Shown here: positions 10,804 through 22,793 of the stretch, piece after piece
Layout: each line of letters begins with the position of its first letter
Numbering within the stretch: the stretch's first letter is position 1
Assembly: GCA_019828595.1 (NCBI GenBank)
Contig: JAHQRK010000001.1
Span: forward strand, 1,860,001-1,924,000
Source: Aphanomyces cochlioides
Lineage: Eukaryota; Oomycota; Saprolegniomycetes; Saprolegniales; Verrucalvaceae
Direction of reading: 5' to 3'
DNA length: 64,000 nucleotides
Made by a program: the position numbers and the translations under genes
Notes under the pieces: generated by a model
Seen by the model: only the letters and a program-made list of their open reading frames with translations
The model's database searches: none
What the model was told of the DNA's origin: nothing

Positions 10804-11403
10804 CTACTTCTTCTGCTTCTTGGAGTTTGCACCAGTGCCTTCGGCTTTGCGCTTTAATGTGCCTTTCAAGACTGGAAGGATCGGTGGAGCGTCATAACGT
10901 TCCCCGAAGCGTATTCTCTCAGCGCCATCAAATGTGTCCCGCTTCTTTGAGCCTGTTTCCTGGTACTCCAGCTCGTATCGCTCTTGTTCGGTCATCTTCT
11001 TACGCTTTTGCTTTTCCTTCTTGGCTTCAAAGAAGTTTTTCTTCTTCTCGGTCGACTTTTGCGCCTTCTTGGTTTCCTGCGCCAACACACGCTTTACTTC
11101 AATGCCCATGCGGTGGTTGAATGCACGCATGGTTTCACCCGGTCGACGTCCTTCTACGTTGGCTAGTGCCCCAGATTTCTTTTTCTTCTTGGTCACTTGA
11201 GTCGACGACGACGTGGACGAGTCTCCACCTAGAACAAACCGATCGATTGCAGCTTGGTCCAACGCTCGTCGCTTCATTCGCTTCTTCTTCTTTGACAATG
11301 TCGGCGCCTGATCATACTTGCTCTCATCGGCGCCGATCGTTCGTTTGCCTTTGAAGAACGGATCAACCTGTTTGAGCTTGCGCTTGCTCGCCAATCGTCC
11401 CAT
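10804..11403 (-). CDS. CCDC137-like nucleolar basic protein
   Basis: A single-exon, very Lys/Arg-rich protein of 199 residues. It starts MGRLASKRKLKQVDPFFKGK and has several basic clusters that look like nuclear or nucleolar localisation signals (KKKKRMKRRA, KKKKKSG). The core RRPGETMRAFNHRMGIEVKR, followed by a long charged helix and by RIRFGERYDAPPILP, matches the layout of the CCDC137 family, a conserved nucleolar coiled-coil protein. The family's molecular role is poorly defined; ribosome biogenesis is an inference. The gene is convergent with the one ending at 10800. Confidence 0.65.
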   Translation of the reverse strand: MGRLASKRKLKQVDPFFKGKRTIGADESKYDQAPTLSKKKKRMKRRALDQAAIDRFVLGGDSSTSSSTQVTKKKKKSGALANVEGRRPGETMRAFNHRMGIEVKRVLAQETKKAQKSTEKKKNFFEAKKEKQKRKKMTEQERYELEYQETGSKKRDTFDGAERIRFGERYDAPPILPVLKGTLKRKAEGTGANSKKQKK

Positions 11404-11602
11404 TCTTGCACTGATGGAATCCTCTCTAATGTAAATATAAACAAATATATATTTTTACAGGATATTTGTTTTTAAAAATTATAATGTTTCGAAGGAACAC
11501 CATGCAGAATGATATAATTTTATACGGTCTATTCGATGTTACAGGATTCAAACAGTTTGCGTGAAGTGGAAGCCCCGCCGAACACCCTACGAGGTGTTAC
11601 AT

Positions 11603-13221
11603 ATGAGCGACCTGGACGTGGCGGATGCTGCCGCTCAAGATGCATGGGAGAAGGAGATGGAAATGATGCTAGATCACCGAGATAGTCGGTCCCGAAGTCG
11701 ATCATTCATTGAAATTCCCACCACGCCTGTTCAAACCGACATGCCGCGAACACAATCGTTGGGTCCCTTGGGGTTCCGGACACGCTCATGGGCAACACAA
11801 GGCGAAGAAGGCGGTGGAGATTATGACAGTGACATGGATATTGCTCGTCAAGCTGCGGTATCGACAAAGCTATATCTAGTAGGCTCTGCACCAGTTGACG
11901 TGGATGCGATTGCCTTACAAAATGCACAAGGATCAGCGAGTCGAAACCCGACCCAGCACATCGAAGCTGGACCTCTGAGTGCCAAGACTTTGGATATATT
12001 ATCTCAAGGATTGGTCATGTGCACTGATGAAGCTGACCGACGGAGTATGACTGAGGAAGAACTCGAGGAGAAGAAAATGGCCGAGGAAGAAGCTATCAAA
12101 CTTCAAAAAGAACGGGAAATCGCACCCATCGAACAAGTTGTGGATGTTGCAGCTCCTGTCAAGAAGAAAGGACCACTTGGCAAGGCGTTTTCTGGTTTCA
12201 AGACAAAAATGTTTGGTGGATCGAAAAAGGCTGCAGCAGCTGCCGCCGCTTCCTCGGCGTCAGCCTCTGGCGGAAATCGTAACTCTATCACATCAGCTAT
12301 CGGCTCTGCGCGGCCGCCTGGCCCTCGCATACCACGCCGGGCGTCGGCTTCGTCCATGCCTGAATATAAAGAAGCTGAAGGGGATCAAGTCAAGCGAAAG
12401 CCCCACAAAGTCAAGCTTCTGTTGCTTGGCGACAGTGGAGTGGGCAAAACCAGTCTCATGCGTGTTTTCGCTGGTGATGATTTCTCGGAATCAATGCTCG
12501 CTACTGCTGGGTATCCCTTGCATGTGGAATATCGAGATTTGACAATTGCTGTAGGGTGGATTTCAAATTGCGCAATTTGCGTCTTGAAAATGAATATGAC
12601 GTGGCGCTCCAGATTTGGGATACAGCTGGCCAAGAGCGATTCCACCGGATCACATCGAGTAAGAGCCATCGATCTCGACGGAAGTACTCATGTCCTTGTA
12701 GCTTACTACAAGGGTGCAAATGGAATTATTCTTGTCTACGACGTGAGCGATAAGAGAGGGTTTGACAGTTGAGTCACCTTGATATCCCGTCAAGCTCATG
12801 CTGTGTTATCTAGACGTGGGCTACTGGATGAAAAACATTCAAGAGCACTCACAGAGCAATATGCCAGCCATGCTTTTGGTCGGCAACAAGATTGACCTAC
12901 CCACTCGAGTTGTTCACACAGATGAAGGACAAGCTGCAGCCAACATGTACCATTGTCGATTTATGGGTGAGACTAGAACGGTTTCGGCATTTTCACTCAT
13001 TGTTTTTGTAGAAACTAGTGCAAAGACTTCTCAAAACACGTCCGATGCATTGGAAACAATCGCCCGCGATGCATTGATCATGACAATCAACAGTACATCT
13101 CCTCAGCTGTTCCAAATTCTCACTTGTGTGTTCTGTAGCGTCGATGACCCAAAAGGAATTGCTCGAACGAGAGCAGCGGCTAGATGGCAAGCTCAACAAA
13201 GAGAACTGCGCCATTTCTTAA
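11603..13221 (+). CDS. Rab-type small GTPase with long N-terminal extension and CaaX box
   Basis: Six exons (11603-12510, 12555-12658, 12702-12767, 12814-12966, 13012-13092, 13139-13221; introns 43-46 nt) encode 464 residues. Residues 1-267 are a low-complexity extension (acidic start, Ser/Arg, an E/K-rich helix, an Ala run). The GTPase domain follows with GDSGVGKTS, the Rab-like switch I TAGVDFKLR restored by removing intron 1, [14 protein letters not shown] and ETSAK. The protein ends KENCAIS; CAIS is a CaaX box that favours farnesylation, unlike the usual CC/CXC Rab tail. The best start is the ATG at 11603, since the upstream open frame lacks one. It acts presumably in vesicle traffic; the role of the extension is unknown. 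Confidence 0.88.
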
Positions 13222-13344
13222 GAGACTACATACACACCTTCTGGTGTTGTCCCCCCCACAGCTTCAAGACGTTGTACCCCTTATGTAATGATGGCCCATG
13301 AGCGGCAGACAGTGCTATTTTTAATAAAATACGATCGATAAGTC

Positions 13345-14565
13345 CTAGAGCGACACGACAGCAGCACACGCAACTGAAGAGCCCACAAGAGCTAGGAAAA
13401 GTCCGACGCCAGTCTCGACGGAGTACGGAAGCTCCACATGGAGACGACCCAAGTAATACGACTTGTCGTGCTCGGAGCTTGAAAACTAAATCAAATGTCA
13501 ATTCACACACGCATGCAGATTGTGGCTACCGTGTAAATGCGGAGACCAGTAGCCGCAAATGAAGTAAAAATGGCTGTAAATAACCAACTCGATATCCACA
13601 CTGGATGAGGAACAATCCACTCGAAGCTCTGTGAGACAGCATATGGAAGGAGACCGCAGAGAAAACTTCCAACGCTGGTTGTTAACCCTGCAGGTATCAT
13701 GAATGCCGACACTTTCGAATTTTATACCAAGAGCCGATGGAGATATTGATAAGTCAGGTGGAAGCATATTGAGCTCTTCGACCATCATGATATCGACGAA
13801 GAATTTCTACATGCAAGGTCAGGGGTTCATACTTCGTCGCAGAACAGACATCGTATTTGGCCATAACGTTGATGACATTTCTTGCATCCGGGAGTGACAT
13901 CCCACGAGAGGTATACAACTCAACCATTTCGTCTTTTTCACCTTGTGGGAAGTTGTCCAATTCCCTTGGGGACAAAGTGAATCAAGTCTGCCAATTCCAG
14001 AGTGATGCATACCACATTTCTCGCCTTCGCTCTCGCTCGTATTCAAATTGCTGCTCTTCAGTCCGTCGGTAAACGAGTATTCCAGCAAATATTGCATATG
14101 AAAGCGTCGAGGCGATAGACTACTCATAGGTTGATGAAGCCGGTTTATGGAATCATTCACCAAACGGGCTACGAGCGATGCTGTGCGTGCTTTTATGTCC
14201 TCATTTGCAAGAAGCGCAGTGACAAGAACGAGGTTGATTCCAAGCGCAAACACACCCGATTCTGCAAGCACTTTGCCGACAGTATTCTTTAGCGAGACAG
14301 AGTGTCCTGGTTCATTCATTCCAGATATGCCTTCTTTCGTAGTGTGAGCTGCAATCGACGCTGTCAAGTCATTCTTCTTGTAGGCATTCCTATCATGTAA
14401 ATCAGTGCCATGGTTGAAGGCTCAAATGCACCTGGCTGCAGCAAGGTCCCGAGCGAGATCAATTGCAGCTCGTGGGTTGGGAGACGGCAGCGTTTGAGAT
14501 AACGCAGTTTCGGACTGAGGTCTCCGCATCACACGTCGTCGGCGCAGAGTCGATCTTACATGCAT
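13345..14565 (-). CDS. VIT/CCC1-family membrane transporter
   Basis: Seven exons (14565-14432, 14389-14161, 14119-14013, 13964-13850, 13806-13728, 13687-13530, 13485-13345; introns 40-48 nt) give 320 residues. The cytosolic middle shows the VIT-type module WELDNFPQGEKDEMVELY, SRGMSLPDARNVINVMAKY and FFVDIMMVEELNMLPPD, with clustered acidic residues that bind metal in the vacuolar iron transporter family. Around it are helices VFALGINLVLVTALL, SIASTLSYAIFAGILVY, TTSVGSFLCGLLPY, WLFTAIFTSFAATGL and a last one ending at the stop. Iron or manganese loading into the vacuole is the family role; the substrate here is not proven. An inner ATG at 14529 is a second possible start. It is divergent from the LEU2-type gene, sharing a 169-bp promoter region. 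Confidence 0.82.
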
Positions 14566-14584
14566 TATCCGAACATGTAACACA

Positions 14585-14688
14585 TTATCCGGATGTATTC
14601 ATTGGTCATCTATCCGGATGGAACTGAATTATCTGGACATGAGATGGATGCCTGGTTGCGCAAACACATATCCGGATATAACCGGATG
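14585..14688. promoter_or_regulatory. Bidirectional promoter with repeated TCCGGAT motifs (VIT-like / leuB)
   Basis: Between the divergent starts at 14565 and 14735 there are TTATCCGGATG, TATCCGGATG, a degenerate TATCTGGACA, ATATCCGGATATA and ACCGGATGA, plus TTATCCGAAC just left of 14575. Five or more variants of one palindrome in 170 bp, placed between two start codons, point to a promoter element used in both directions. Confidence 0.6.
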
Positions 14689-14734
14689 ACTCTAGCATTG
14701 CGCATCTTTCATTTTTGAATTTTCCGTGGCGAAG

Positions 14735-16081
<1,347 letters not shown>

Positions 16082-16183
16082 AAGATAGTGATTCCCACGT
16101 AGTATTACGTTGTTAAATAACCCTAGAAATGCTAAACAGATAGATCGGTCATGATGACTGCTTTCCTATCTCATGCCATCACA

Positions 16184-19100
16184 TCATGAATTTTCTGCAA
16201 GTTTCATACCTTTGGGCGGTGTGGTTTCAACGCCCTCGTCGATTTTTTCTTGGAGAAAGCGAGCCAAACCGACTATCGGACCCGACGAGCGACTGCTGCC
16301 ACTGAATCTTTTGTCCGTCTGTTGTCGCACGGCTGGCACAAGCACAAACTCTTTCTCAAGGTTCACAGATTGATCGCGGACTTTTGAAATGCACCGAAGC
16401 CCTTGGACGCGAATGTCATTGTTGATCCGATCTCGATCGCGTTCTGCCTTCAGGATTTTCGCTTTCAGGCGTTTCGCCACAACCATATATGCTTCGACTT
16501 CGTCAACGAGCTGATCTCGCGATGGGCGATATTGAAGGCCTGGCCGAGGTTGTGCTTCGGCTGGTAGAACTGCGTTTGTTGGACGCCGCAGCGTATGATT
16601 CCACCATCGACGTAGACGACGTGTATGCCTGTCCCAAGGACGACTGCGTTTGTCCATCTCACGCACTCGTTCGAGGATTGTTATCGCAGCATTGAAAGTT
16701 TCGACGGCGGTGGACCAGTCAGACTTCTGGATCATGACAAGGCCAGTGAGGAATTCAATCTTGCATTGGTACATCGTCACTTCAATCGTTGTTGACGTCT
16801 CCTCGTCACTCGGTGCTGGTGCGATGGATTTAGAGCTCGACATTGAGCGCAGAAAGGGCGGTGAAGGTGACATTGGGCTGTCCATGATGAGCAGGACAGC
16901 ACCTGCTGCAGTCAAGCATTTGAGCGCAAAATCCGACACGCCACGGAGAAGGGCTTCTTCAGCACCTTTCGCAAAGTAATGGAGGGACTGATTGTACATG
17001 CACGTCCGAGAGAGGTGGAAAGCGAGGTGGTAGTAATGCTGAAACCGAGGAATGCGATGGAGAGGAACTTTCTGCTCAAACCAGAAATTGTGAATGGTCT
17101 CGCGTTGCGACGGAAGCATGACGTTGTACACGACAAGTCGCATGTCGTCCGAACGATATCGAACAAGCTCGTGGGAATGATCAATTTCAAGAATACCATG
17201 GGCTGCACAGACTGCCATGCCTTGAAGCGCTTGTACAAACAATGTCGTCGAGGAAGAATCGTCCAAACTGTACTCGATCGAGTAAACAGTACGGAGAATA
17301 TAATGCAGCGCATCAAAGTCCAGGTCTTCCGTCGACACGCTCGCAATACGAAGGGCGAGCTGGCTCGCGGCGTTGAGGTTATCGAAGTGCGACATCACTT
17401 TGGCACGTATTTGAAGCGAAACTTCAAGGTCCACGTCGTGGAAATCTTTCAGGACATGAACAACGCCACGGTCAAGATCGATGGAGATCGTCTCCAGTTC
17501 CAAAAGGCGCTGCATGAGGGCGATTGTGTTCCCTGGGTTTCCTCTGGCACGATTGTGGGCAAACTCAAGCACGTACGAGTTCACAATGGCAATGCCATAG
17601 ACATGACTCAAGAAGAGCGACGTATCACGCAGCGAGAATTTTTGAAGCTCATATTGGACACCACAAGCAAGAGTTTCCAGGCATTTGAACTCAACATGGG
17701 GAGGTGGTGCATCTGGGCGGACGCCAATGACGCATGCAACTGTAGGTAAAGCAGTCAAAACATGTACAAGGAGGCCCCAGCTAGCAGCATCGATCCATTG
17801 CGAGTCGTCCCATGCAAGCAAGAGTGGTTGGCGAGCATTTGCGAGCACAGCAACAACGAAGACGTTGATTTCATGGAGAAATCGACTTTCGTGTTTGGCA
17901 ATTTGGAGGGAGTAACTCGTTTCGGGAAAGCAGTGCGGGATGAAAACGTTGAGGAGTGGCAACGAGTCAGAGGTAATCGCTCCGGATTCAACCAGAGTTT
18001 GGACAAATTGAAGACCAGCGGCAAAATGCGCTCGGATATCTGGAGAGCCGTCGTCGAGCTGAGCTGATAAATCCATTGAATCCGGCTGGCTTGCCTCGTC
18101 GGATGAAGGAAGCTTGCCTTCAGCTGAGTCTACTCGCAGATCTTCGTCCTCGGTGTGGCTGATCATGGATCTGTTCTTGTGCGTGCCAAAGAGAATGCGC
18201 GAGATAACTTTGCGCCACACAAAAAGCTTGGTATTTTTCTCGACAGAGTCACCGCAGCTGTAGCACACATTGTCGTGAATATGTGAGAGGTGACGTAGCA
18301 GTGCCGTCTTCCCAACGCCAGAAGCGCCTCGAATTATGATAGACTGGCACGCATTTGTCGTAGAATGCTCTGTGCGGGTAGCGAACTCTTCCACACGCTT
18401 GATAACGTTTTCGTAGACGTGGTCGGGCATGAAGAATTCGCCAGGCGGTGGCTGGTCCGTCACGACAGCGTCTGTTGAGTCTTGAAAAACACGATAGACC
18501 TAGTCGAGCAAGTTAGGCAAGAACAAGACAGAAGGAATAAAATGACGTACAACAATAAAGTCACCTTTGCCTTTGACCATGAGGTTTGTGCCTTGGTCAA
18601 ACTGAAAGCGATCCACAGTTGCCGCATGGGTGGCTTCGTCGCACAAAATTTGGCCTGGTGTCGCCATGGCCATCAGTCTTGCCGATAAATTAATCACGTC
18701 GCCCACAACTGCGTATTCAGCGCGGACGGCGCTTCCAACACTGCCGCAGAATGCTGGACCTGATGTAATGCTGCGGTTGAATGTTTAGATCGGAAAAATG
18801 TCGGGTGATCCTACCCAATGGACGCTCGAACATCTTTTTCTTGGAGGTAAAGCGCCATGCGAATTCCATGGAGAGCTACGTAATGCACTCAACGACTCAA
18901 TCAGGACGATAGTCTCACCGTTGTTTTCGTGGTAGAATGGAGGCAGACCAACGACAACAATTGCAACAGCGCCTTTATCGTCGATCAAAAATTGTCGAAT
19001 GGTTGCTAACAACATGGTTTAGATTGTGGAGAGGAGCAAAACGAACCGTGGACACGGTAGGCTGCGTCTTGGACAGCACAGAGGCATCTATGAACTTCAC

Positions 19101-20283
19101 GTAGCTGTGCATGAGACTCAGCAATGTCGAGAATGCCAAAGAATTTAATGAAAATGGCTGTGATGGAGCGCATGCCATTGATGACAATTTTCCCATTGCC
19201 AAGAGAGAGAGCAATGCATCCTGGGACGTATGCCTTGACGAGCGGAATCAACTCTCGTCCGAGGTGGACTGTAGGGAGTAAATATTTGACTTCGAGGTCG
19301 CTGGCGATTGCTGAAATGTTGTAGGTCCCACTGGGGAGGCGTTTGGATGCGAGCCGCAGAGGTTGAACAGCCGGAGATGACACAAGCGTCACATAGCACT
19401 CTGGTGAAATGACAAGTTCGCCAGCACGAGCTTCGCTCTCTGCGATCGACATCTGGCTGGTGGCACTGCCACCAATGTAAAACTCCCACCGATTGAGCAC
19501 TCCTCCGACGTGATTGCCAGACACATTACTGAAGCCCAAGCCGACATGCATCTGGAGAACCGGACCGCTGGGTACATGAGTCGACTCCAGCATGGCGAGC
19601 ACTTGCAAAGCACATGTTATGGCTGTGAAAATGAGGACCCCAGGATCGACAGCATCGGCCGAAGAACCCTCGCTCTTCCACATTACAATCATAGCATCGC
19701 CGGCAAACTAGACGCCGTGAGATCCACGTAGATGTCAAGATATGTCGCCTACCTTAATTATGTCGCCGTTGAAACGCGTGACAATGTCGATGACAGGCGC
19801 TAGGATGATATTAGTTGATCGTCAAGGAGGGCAGGTACTGAGAGTTTGGTTGAGATTTTTCGTGAGCTGTTCCACTGCCATTCCCATACGCATGAGCCCA
19901 AGGTCGCCCCCAGTGCTGCCTCGCTATTCGCTTTTGGAGGACATCGACCCTCGCTTGTCATTGATCGAAATTGAGTCTTGTTGTCTCCCAGAGCTTGCAA
20001 GATTGATCCGGCGGTGACTAGCTGCCCATGACACATCAATCGTTTTTGTCGAGCTAGTCGTCGGAGTTGGTCTGGATGGCTCTCCTAGCTTGATGGTTTC
20101 CTGCTTGGCGAGATGGTCGGCGAGAGTTGAAAAGCCAGAAATGTCAAAGAGAGCCATGACTGCTGGGAATGACGTCGTCGTAGGCTCAGCGAGAGCGACA
20201 GGAGAGTGAGCATACTGAGAGAGGACCACCCGTGGCACATAGCGACAGAGAATCTCCAGTTCCTTTTCGCCCTTGACGCTCAT
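16184..20283 (-). CDS. Soluble-type adenylyl cyclase (two class III domains, NTPase, helical repeats)
   Basis: The model has nine exons: 20283-20035, 19923-19839, 19799-19753, 19707-19047, 19005-18919, 18875-18815, 18770-18551, 18499-16184, with the 20034-19924 gap treated as an unusual 111-nt intron because a TAG at 19924-19926 lies in frame (eight exons if counted as listed). Length is about 1,241 residues. Cyclase domain 1 has ALFDISGFSTLADHL and NGDIIKFAGDAMIVMW, which carry the two metal-binding Asp. Domain 2 has FCGSVGSAVRAEYAVVGD and VINLSARLM. A P-loop GASGVGKTALLRHL starts a STAND-like NTPase, followed by a long helical region. This is the ADCY10 layout: bicarbonate/calcium-type cAMP synthesis. 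The start may also be at 20397. Confidence 0.85.
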
Positions 20284-20395
20284 CCACTGCTCTGCTCTAG
20301 CGACAGGGGTCCATTCGGCGGTCCTAAAGTTGGCGTTTCTTTTCTCAAAAGGGCACGAAAATGGGAGTTTCCTACCCGAAATAGCTCCATTTGCC

Positions 20396-21336
20396 ATGGC
20401 CGCAGAGGTCCTACCCAAGCGTCTCGGTCTCAAGTACGCGCCAGTTCCGACAGTAGCGCTCGAGTACGAAGACGTGGACCATTCGCTCAAACTCGCCGTC
20501 GTCGAGCTGCCAGACCTCGAGCGGCATGCAGCGCCAAAAGACGTTGTGGCGAAAGTTCAAAAGCAAAATGAACTCTTCAGACCAACCGTCGTGAACGAAA
20601 GCCAGCTCATTCGATTGCTCCAGCAGCTCATTCAGCAGCAGCGTGAACCAGCTGAGACACTGGACCTCTCGATGGATGAACCAAAGGATGAAATTGAAGC
20701 AGATCGTCCAGACTCAAGGCCAAACACGCCACAGAAAGAAGCGTTCAAAGATGCAGACGAGCAAATGGAAAATGAAGAGTTCAAACCAGTCGAAACAGAG
20801 CCTCCACAGGAAAAAAATCAAAGCAAAGATGAAGAAAAACCAGTGCAGTCTTCAAAGGAAGCGGTGTCAGAAGAAGCTCAAGAGCACGAAAGCGACTTTG
20901 ACGAGTCGTTCGAGGAAGAATCATTTATCGAAGAGAGTGCCAACAACGACACCAACCAAAAAAATAGCTTTGTCACTCAACCAACTCGTGGTGTGTCTTC
21001 TGCCGGCGATGATGAGACCGAAACACCTCGTGGCAAGTTTGGCAGTGGCACGACCATTCGCCAAGATGATGACACACCGCCTTCTAGCAGCTTGCCGTCC
21101 AACATCTCCACAGTTTCGGCGACCGACACCAAACCAGCAGTAGAGCAGGCCCCAGTAGTAAAGGAGACACCAAGCATCAAGAAGGCTGACGAAAGCGTTG
21201 ACGAGATCCCCTCTGATGATGAAGAACTAGGTACACACGACATGCTCTTGTGGGGGTTGCATCTTCTCACCAAACTTCGGCTGTAGATTACTTCTCGGGT
21301 GGTGAAGGCAGCGGCAATGACGACGACGACTTCTAA
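20396..21336 (+). CDS. CEP19-like centrosomal/ciliary protein
   Basis: Two exons (20396-21230, 21287-21336; intron 56 nt) give 294 residues. The N-terminus MAAEVLPKRLGLKYAPVPTV followed by LEYEDVDHSLKLAVVELPDL and SQLIRLLQQLIQQ matches the conserved front part of CEP19, which binds basal bodies and recruits RABL2 for intraflagellar transport entry. The middle is long, acidic and Gln/Glu/Ser-rich, longer than in animals. The end, spliced from exon 2, is DYFSGGEGSGNDDDDF, similar in character to the acidic CEP19 terminus. Zoosporic oomycetes have flagella, so the role fits. Its ATG overlaps, on the opposite strand, an ATG of the adenylyl cyclase gene. Confidence 0.6.
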
Positions 21337-21468
21337 ACACGCATCGAGCCTCCGGGCGCGCTATGAGCTGGAGGAAGAAAGTCCAAGCCGATCTTGTCAT
21401 GCGACTATGTCCTCCTTGCAAAGGACACTCGAATGGGATTGTCCATCATCATCATTCTGGATCTGTAT

Positions 21469-21482
21469 CCGGATCCGGATAA
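21469..21482. promoter_or_regulatory. Tandem CCGGAT motif before the p23 gene
   Basis: CCGGATCCGGATAA, two overlapping palindromic cores preceded by TAT, sits 82-95 bp before the p23 ATG at 21564. Confidence 0.5.
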
Positions 21483-21563
21483 TAAAAGGTGTTCTCGAAA
21501 ATACGATTTTTCAGTGGCTTGGTCAGATTCGATTCACTTTCGAATTTCCGCAGAAGTGCTAAG

Positions 21564-22055
21564 ATGACTCAACGTGCCTTGTGGGCCCCCGTGAAGTGGG
21601 CGCAGCGTAAAGACTCGCTCTACGTGACAGTTGATCTCCCAGACGTGAAGGATGAAAAAGTGATTTTGACAAATAGCAGCTTGAAATTCCTCGGCTCGAG
21701 CAACCAAACCAAGTACGAAGTAAATTTGGAATTTTTGCACGAAGTTGACACAGACGCGGCGGAAAGTAAGTGGGCCAAGACGGACCGCAACGTGCATTTT
21801 TACATTTTGAAGAAGGACAAGGAGGCCGCATTTTGGCCGCATTTGCTCAAGGACAAGCACTTGGAAAAGACTAATGTCAAGGTGGACTGGAACAAATTTG
21901 TCGACGAAGACGACGATGATGATACCGGCTTTGACATGAGTGCCCTCAGCGGAGGTGGAGGTTTTGACATCAACCAAATGATGGCACAACAAGGCGCGAA
22001 CCTTCCCGATGAAGAAGACAGCGATGACGAAGATTTGCCAGACTTGGAAGAATAG
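21564..22055 (+). CDS. p23/Sba1-type Hsp90 co-chaperone
   Basis: A single exon of 163 residues. The CS domain starts WAPVKWAQRKDSLYVTVDLP and carries the family signatures LKFLGSSNQTKYEVNLEF and WAKTDRNVHFYILKK, then WPHLLKDKHLEKTNVKVDW, the WPRL-type motif that p23 proteins use to recognise Hsp90. The C-terminus is a Gly-rich stretch (SGGGGFDINQMM) and an acidic tail ending DLPDLEE, as usual for the family. It stabilises the closed ATP-bound Hsp90. The start is the ATG at 21564; the open frame reaches further up without a better start. The promoter carries the CCGGAT motif. It ends 63 bp from the convergent ARMC7 gene. Confidence 0.95.
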   Translation: MTQRALWAPVKWAQRKDSLYVTVDLPDVKDEKVILTNSSLKFLGSSNQTKYEVNLEFLHEVDTDAAESKWAKTDRNVHFYILKKDKEAAFWPHLLKDKHLEKTNVKVDWNKFVDEDDDDDTGFDMSALSGGGGFDINQMMAQQGANLPDEEDSDDEDLPDLEE

Positions 22056-22118
22056 ACGGTGTTTAGCGTAGTCGTCTCTTATATACAATGTGAACAACCT
22101 CCCAAATTTCAGCCTCTC

Positions 22119-22721
22119 TCATTTTTCCTCGTCTTGGATCTCTCGCTGCCTTGTCAAGAATGCAAACGCTGTATTGCGGACGATGGCTTGCTCGTGGAGG
22201 GAGCATTCCTTGACTCGGACCAGAATTGCTGTATTTGTGCGTAGGACAGGCGGTGGTACCATGTCAAGGGATGCGTCCAACAAGAAAAACAACGTCGCAA
22301 GTGCAGCCGCCATCGTGACCGTGTCCCCTGCATTGGTTGCACGTACAATGAGGGGAATTGCATCATTCTCGCAAATGATCTTTTGAAATCTTGGATCTGG
22401 TGCAACGTTGCAGATCCCTTGCATTGCTAGGCGCGCCATCGTTCCCTGGTGGGAATGAGTCCCTTGACTTGTTGTAGCTGCTGGAAGAGCTTCGTCCAAG
22501 CAGTCGACAAACATGTCGACGATGTTCAAGCGCAAAAAGTAGACGAAGTTGATCGGGTCGTAGCTAAAATTGGCCAAATGGGCAAGGCATTGCTCTCTTG
22601 CATCAGCCGACGTCGCTGGATGTGTGCATTCCTTCATGAGTTGCTCCAAGTAAGCTTCCCTCGACAACGCGCCAGGCTTGGAGCTCTCCCTCGCCATCAA
22701 ACGGCCATGAGAGGACAGCAT
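22119..22721 (-). CDS. ARMC7-like armadillo-repeat protein
   Basis: A single exon of 200 residues starting at the ATG 22721; an in-frame stop just upstream fixes this start. The protein is almost all alpha-helical with armadillo-type repeats: REQCLAHLANFSYDPINFVY, FLRLNIVDMFVDCL, ARLAMQGICNVAPDPRF, ENDAIPLIVRAT and VTMAAALATLFFLL. The order and the NFSYDPINFVYFL block are characteristic of ARMC7, a small conserved protein linked to spliceosome-associated complexes. The function in oomycetes is not known. It is divergent from the RabGGTase alpha gene with 72 bp between starts. Confidence 0.8.
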   Translation of the reverse strand: MLSSHGRLMARESSKPGALSREAYLEQLMKECTHPATSADAREQCLAHLANFSYDPINFVYFLRLNIVDMFVDCLDEALPAATTSQGTHSHQGTMARLAMQGICNVAPDPRFQKIICENDAIPLIVRATNAGDTVTMAAALATLFFLLDASLDMVPPPVLRTNTAILVRVKECSLHEQAIVRNTAFAFLTRQREIQDEEK

Positions 22722-22793
22722 GGCGCCAAATCCAAATTCAGATCCTCATTTTCCTAGTTAGGCATTCTCCTTGACAGAAAAAAAAGTTGGATC

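Noticed and set aside
16979..17749. 256-codon plus-strand frame opposite the adenylyl cyclase gene
   Set aside because: Antisense to the NTPase and helical region of the cyclase; no start context and no known motif.
21534..22097. Minus-strand frame of 187 codons opposite p23
   Set aside because: Mirror of a highly conserved single-exon gene.
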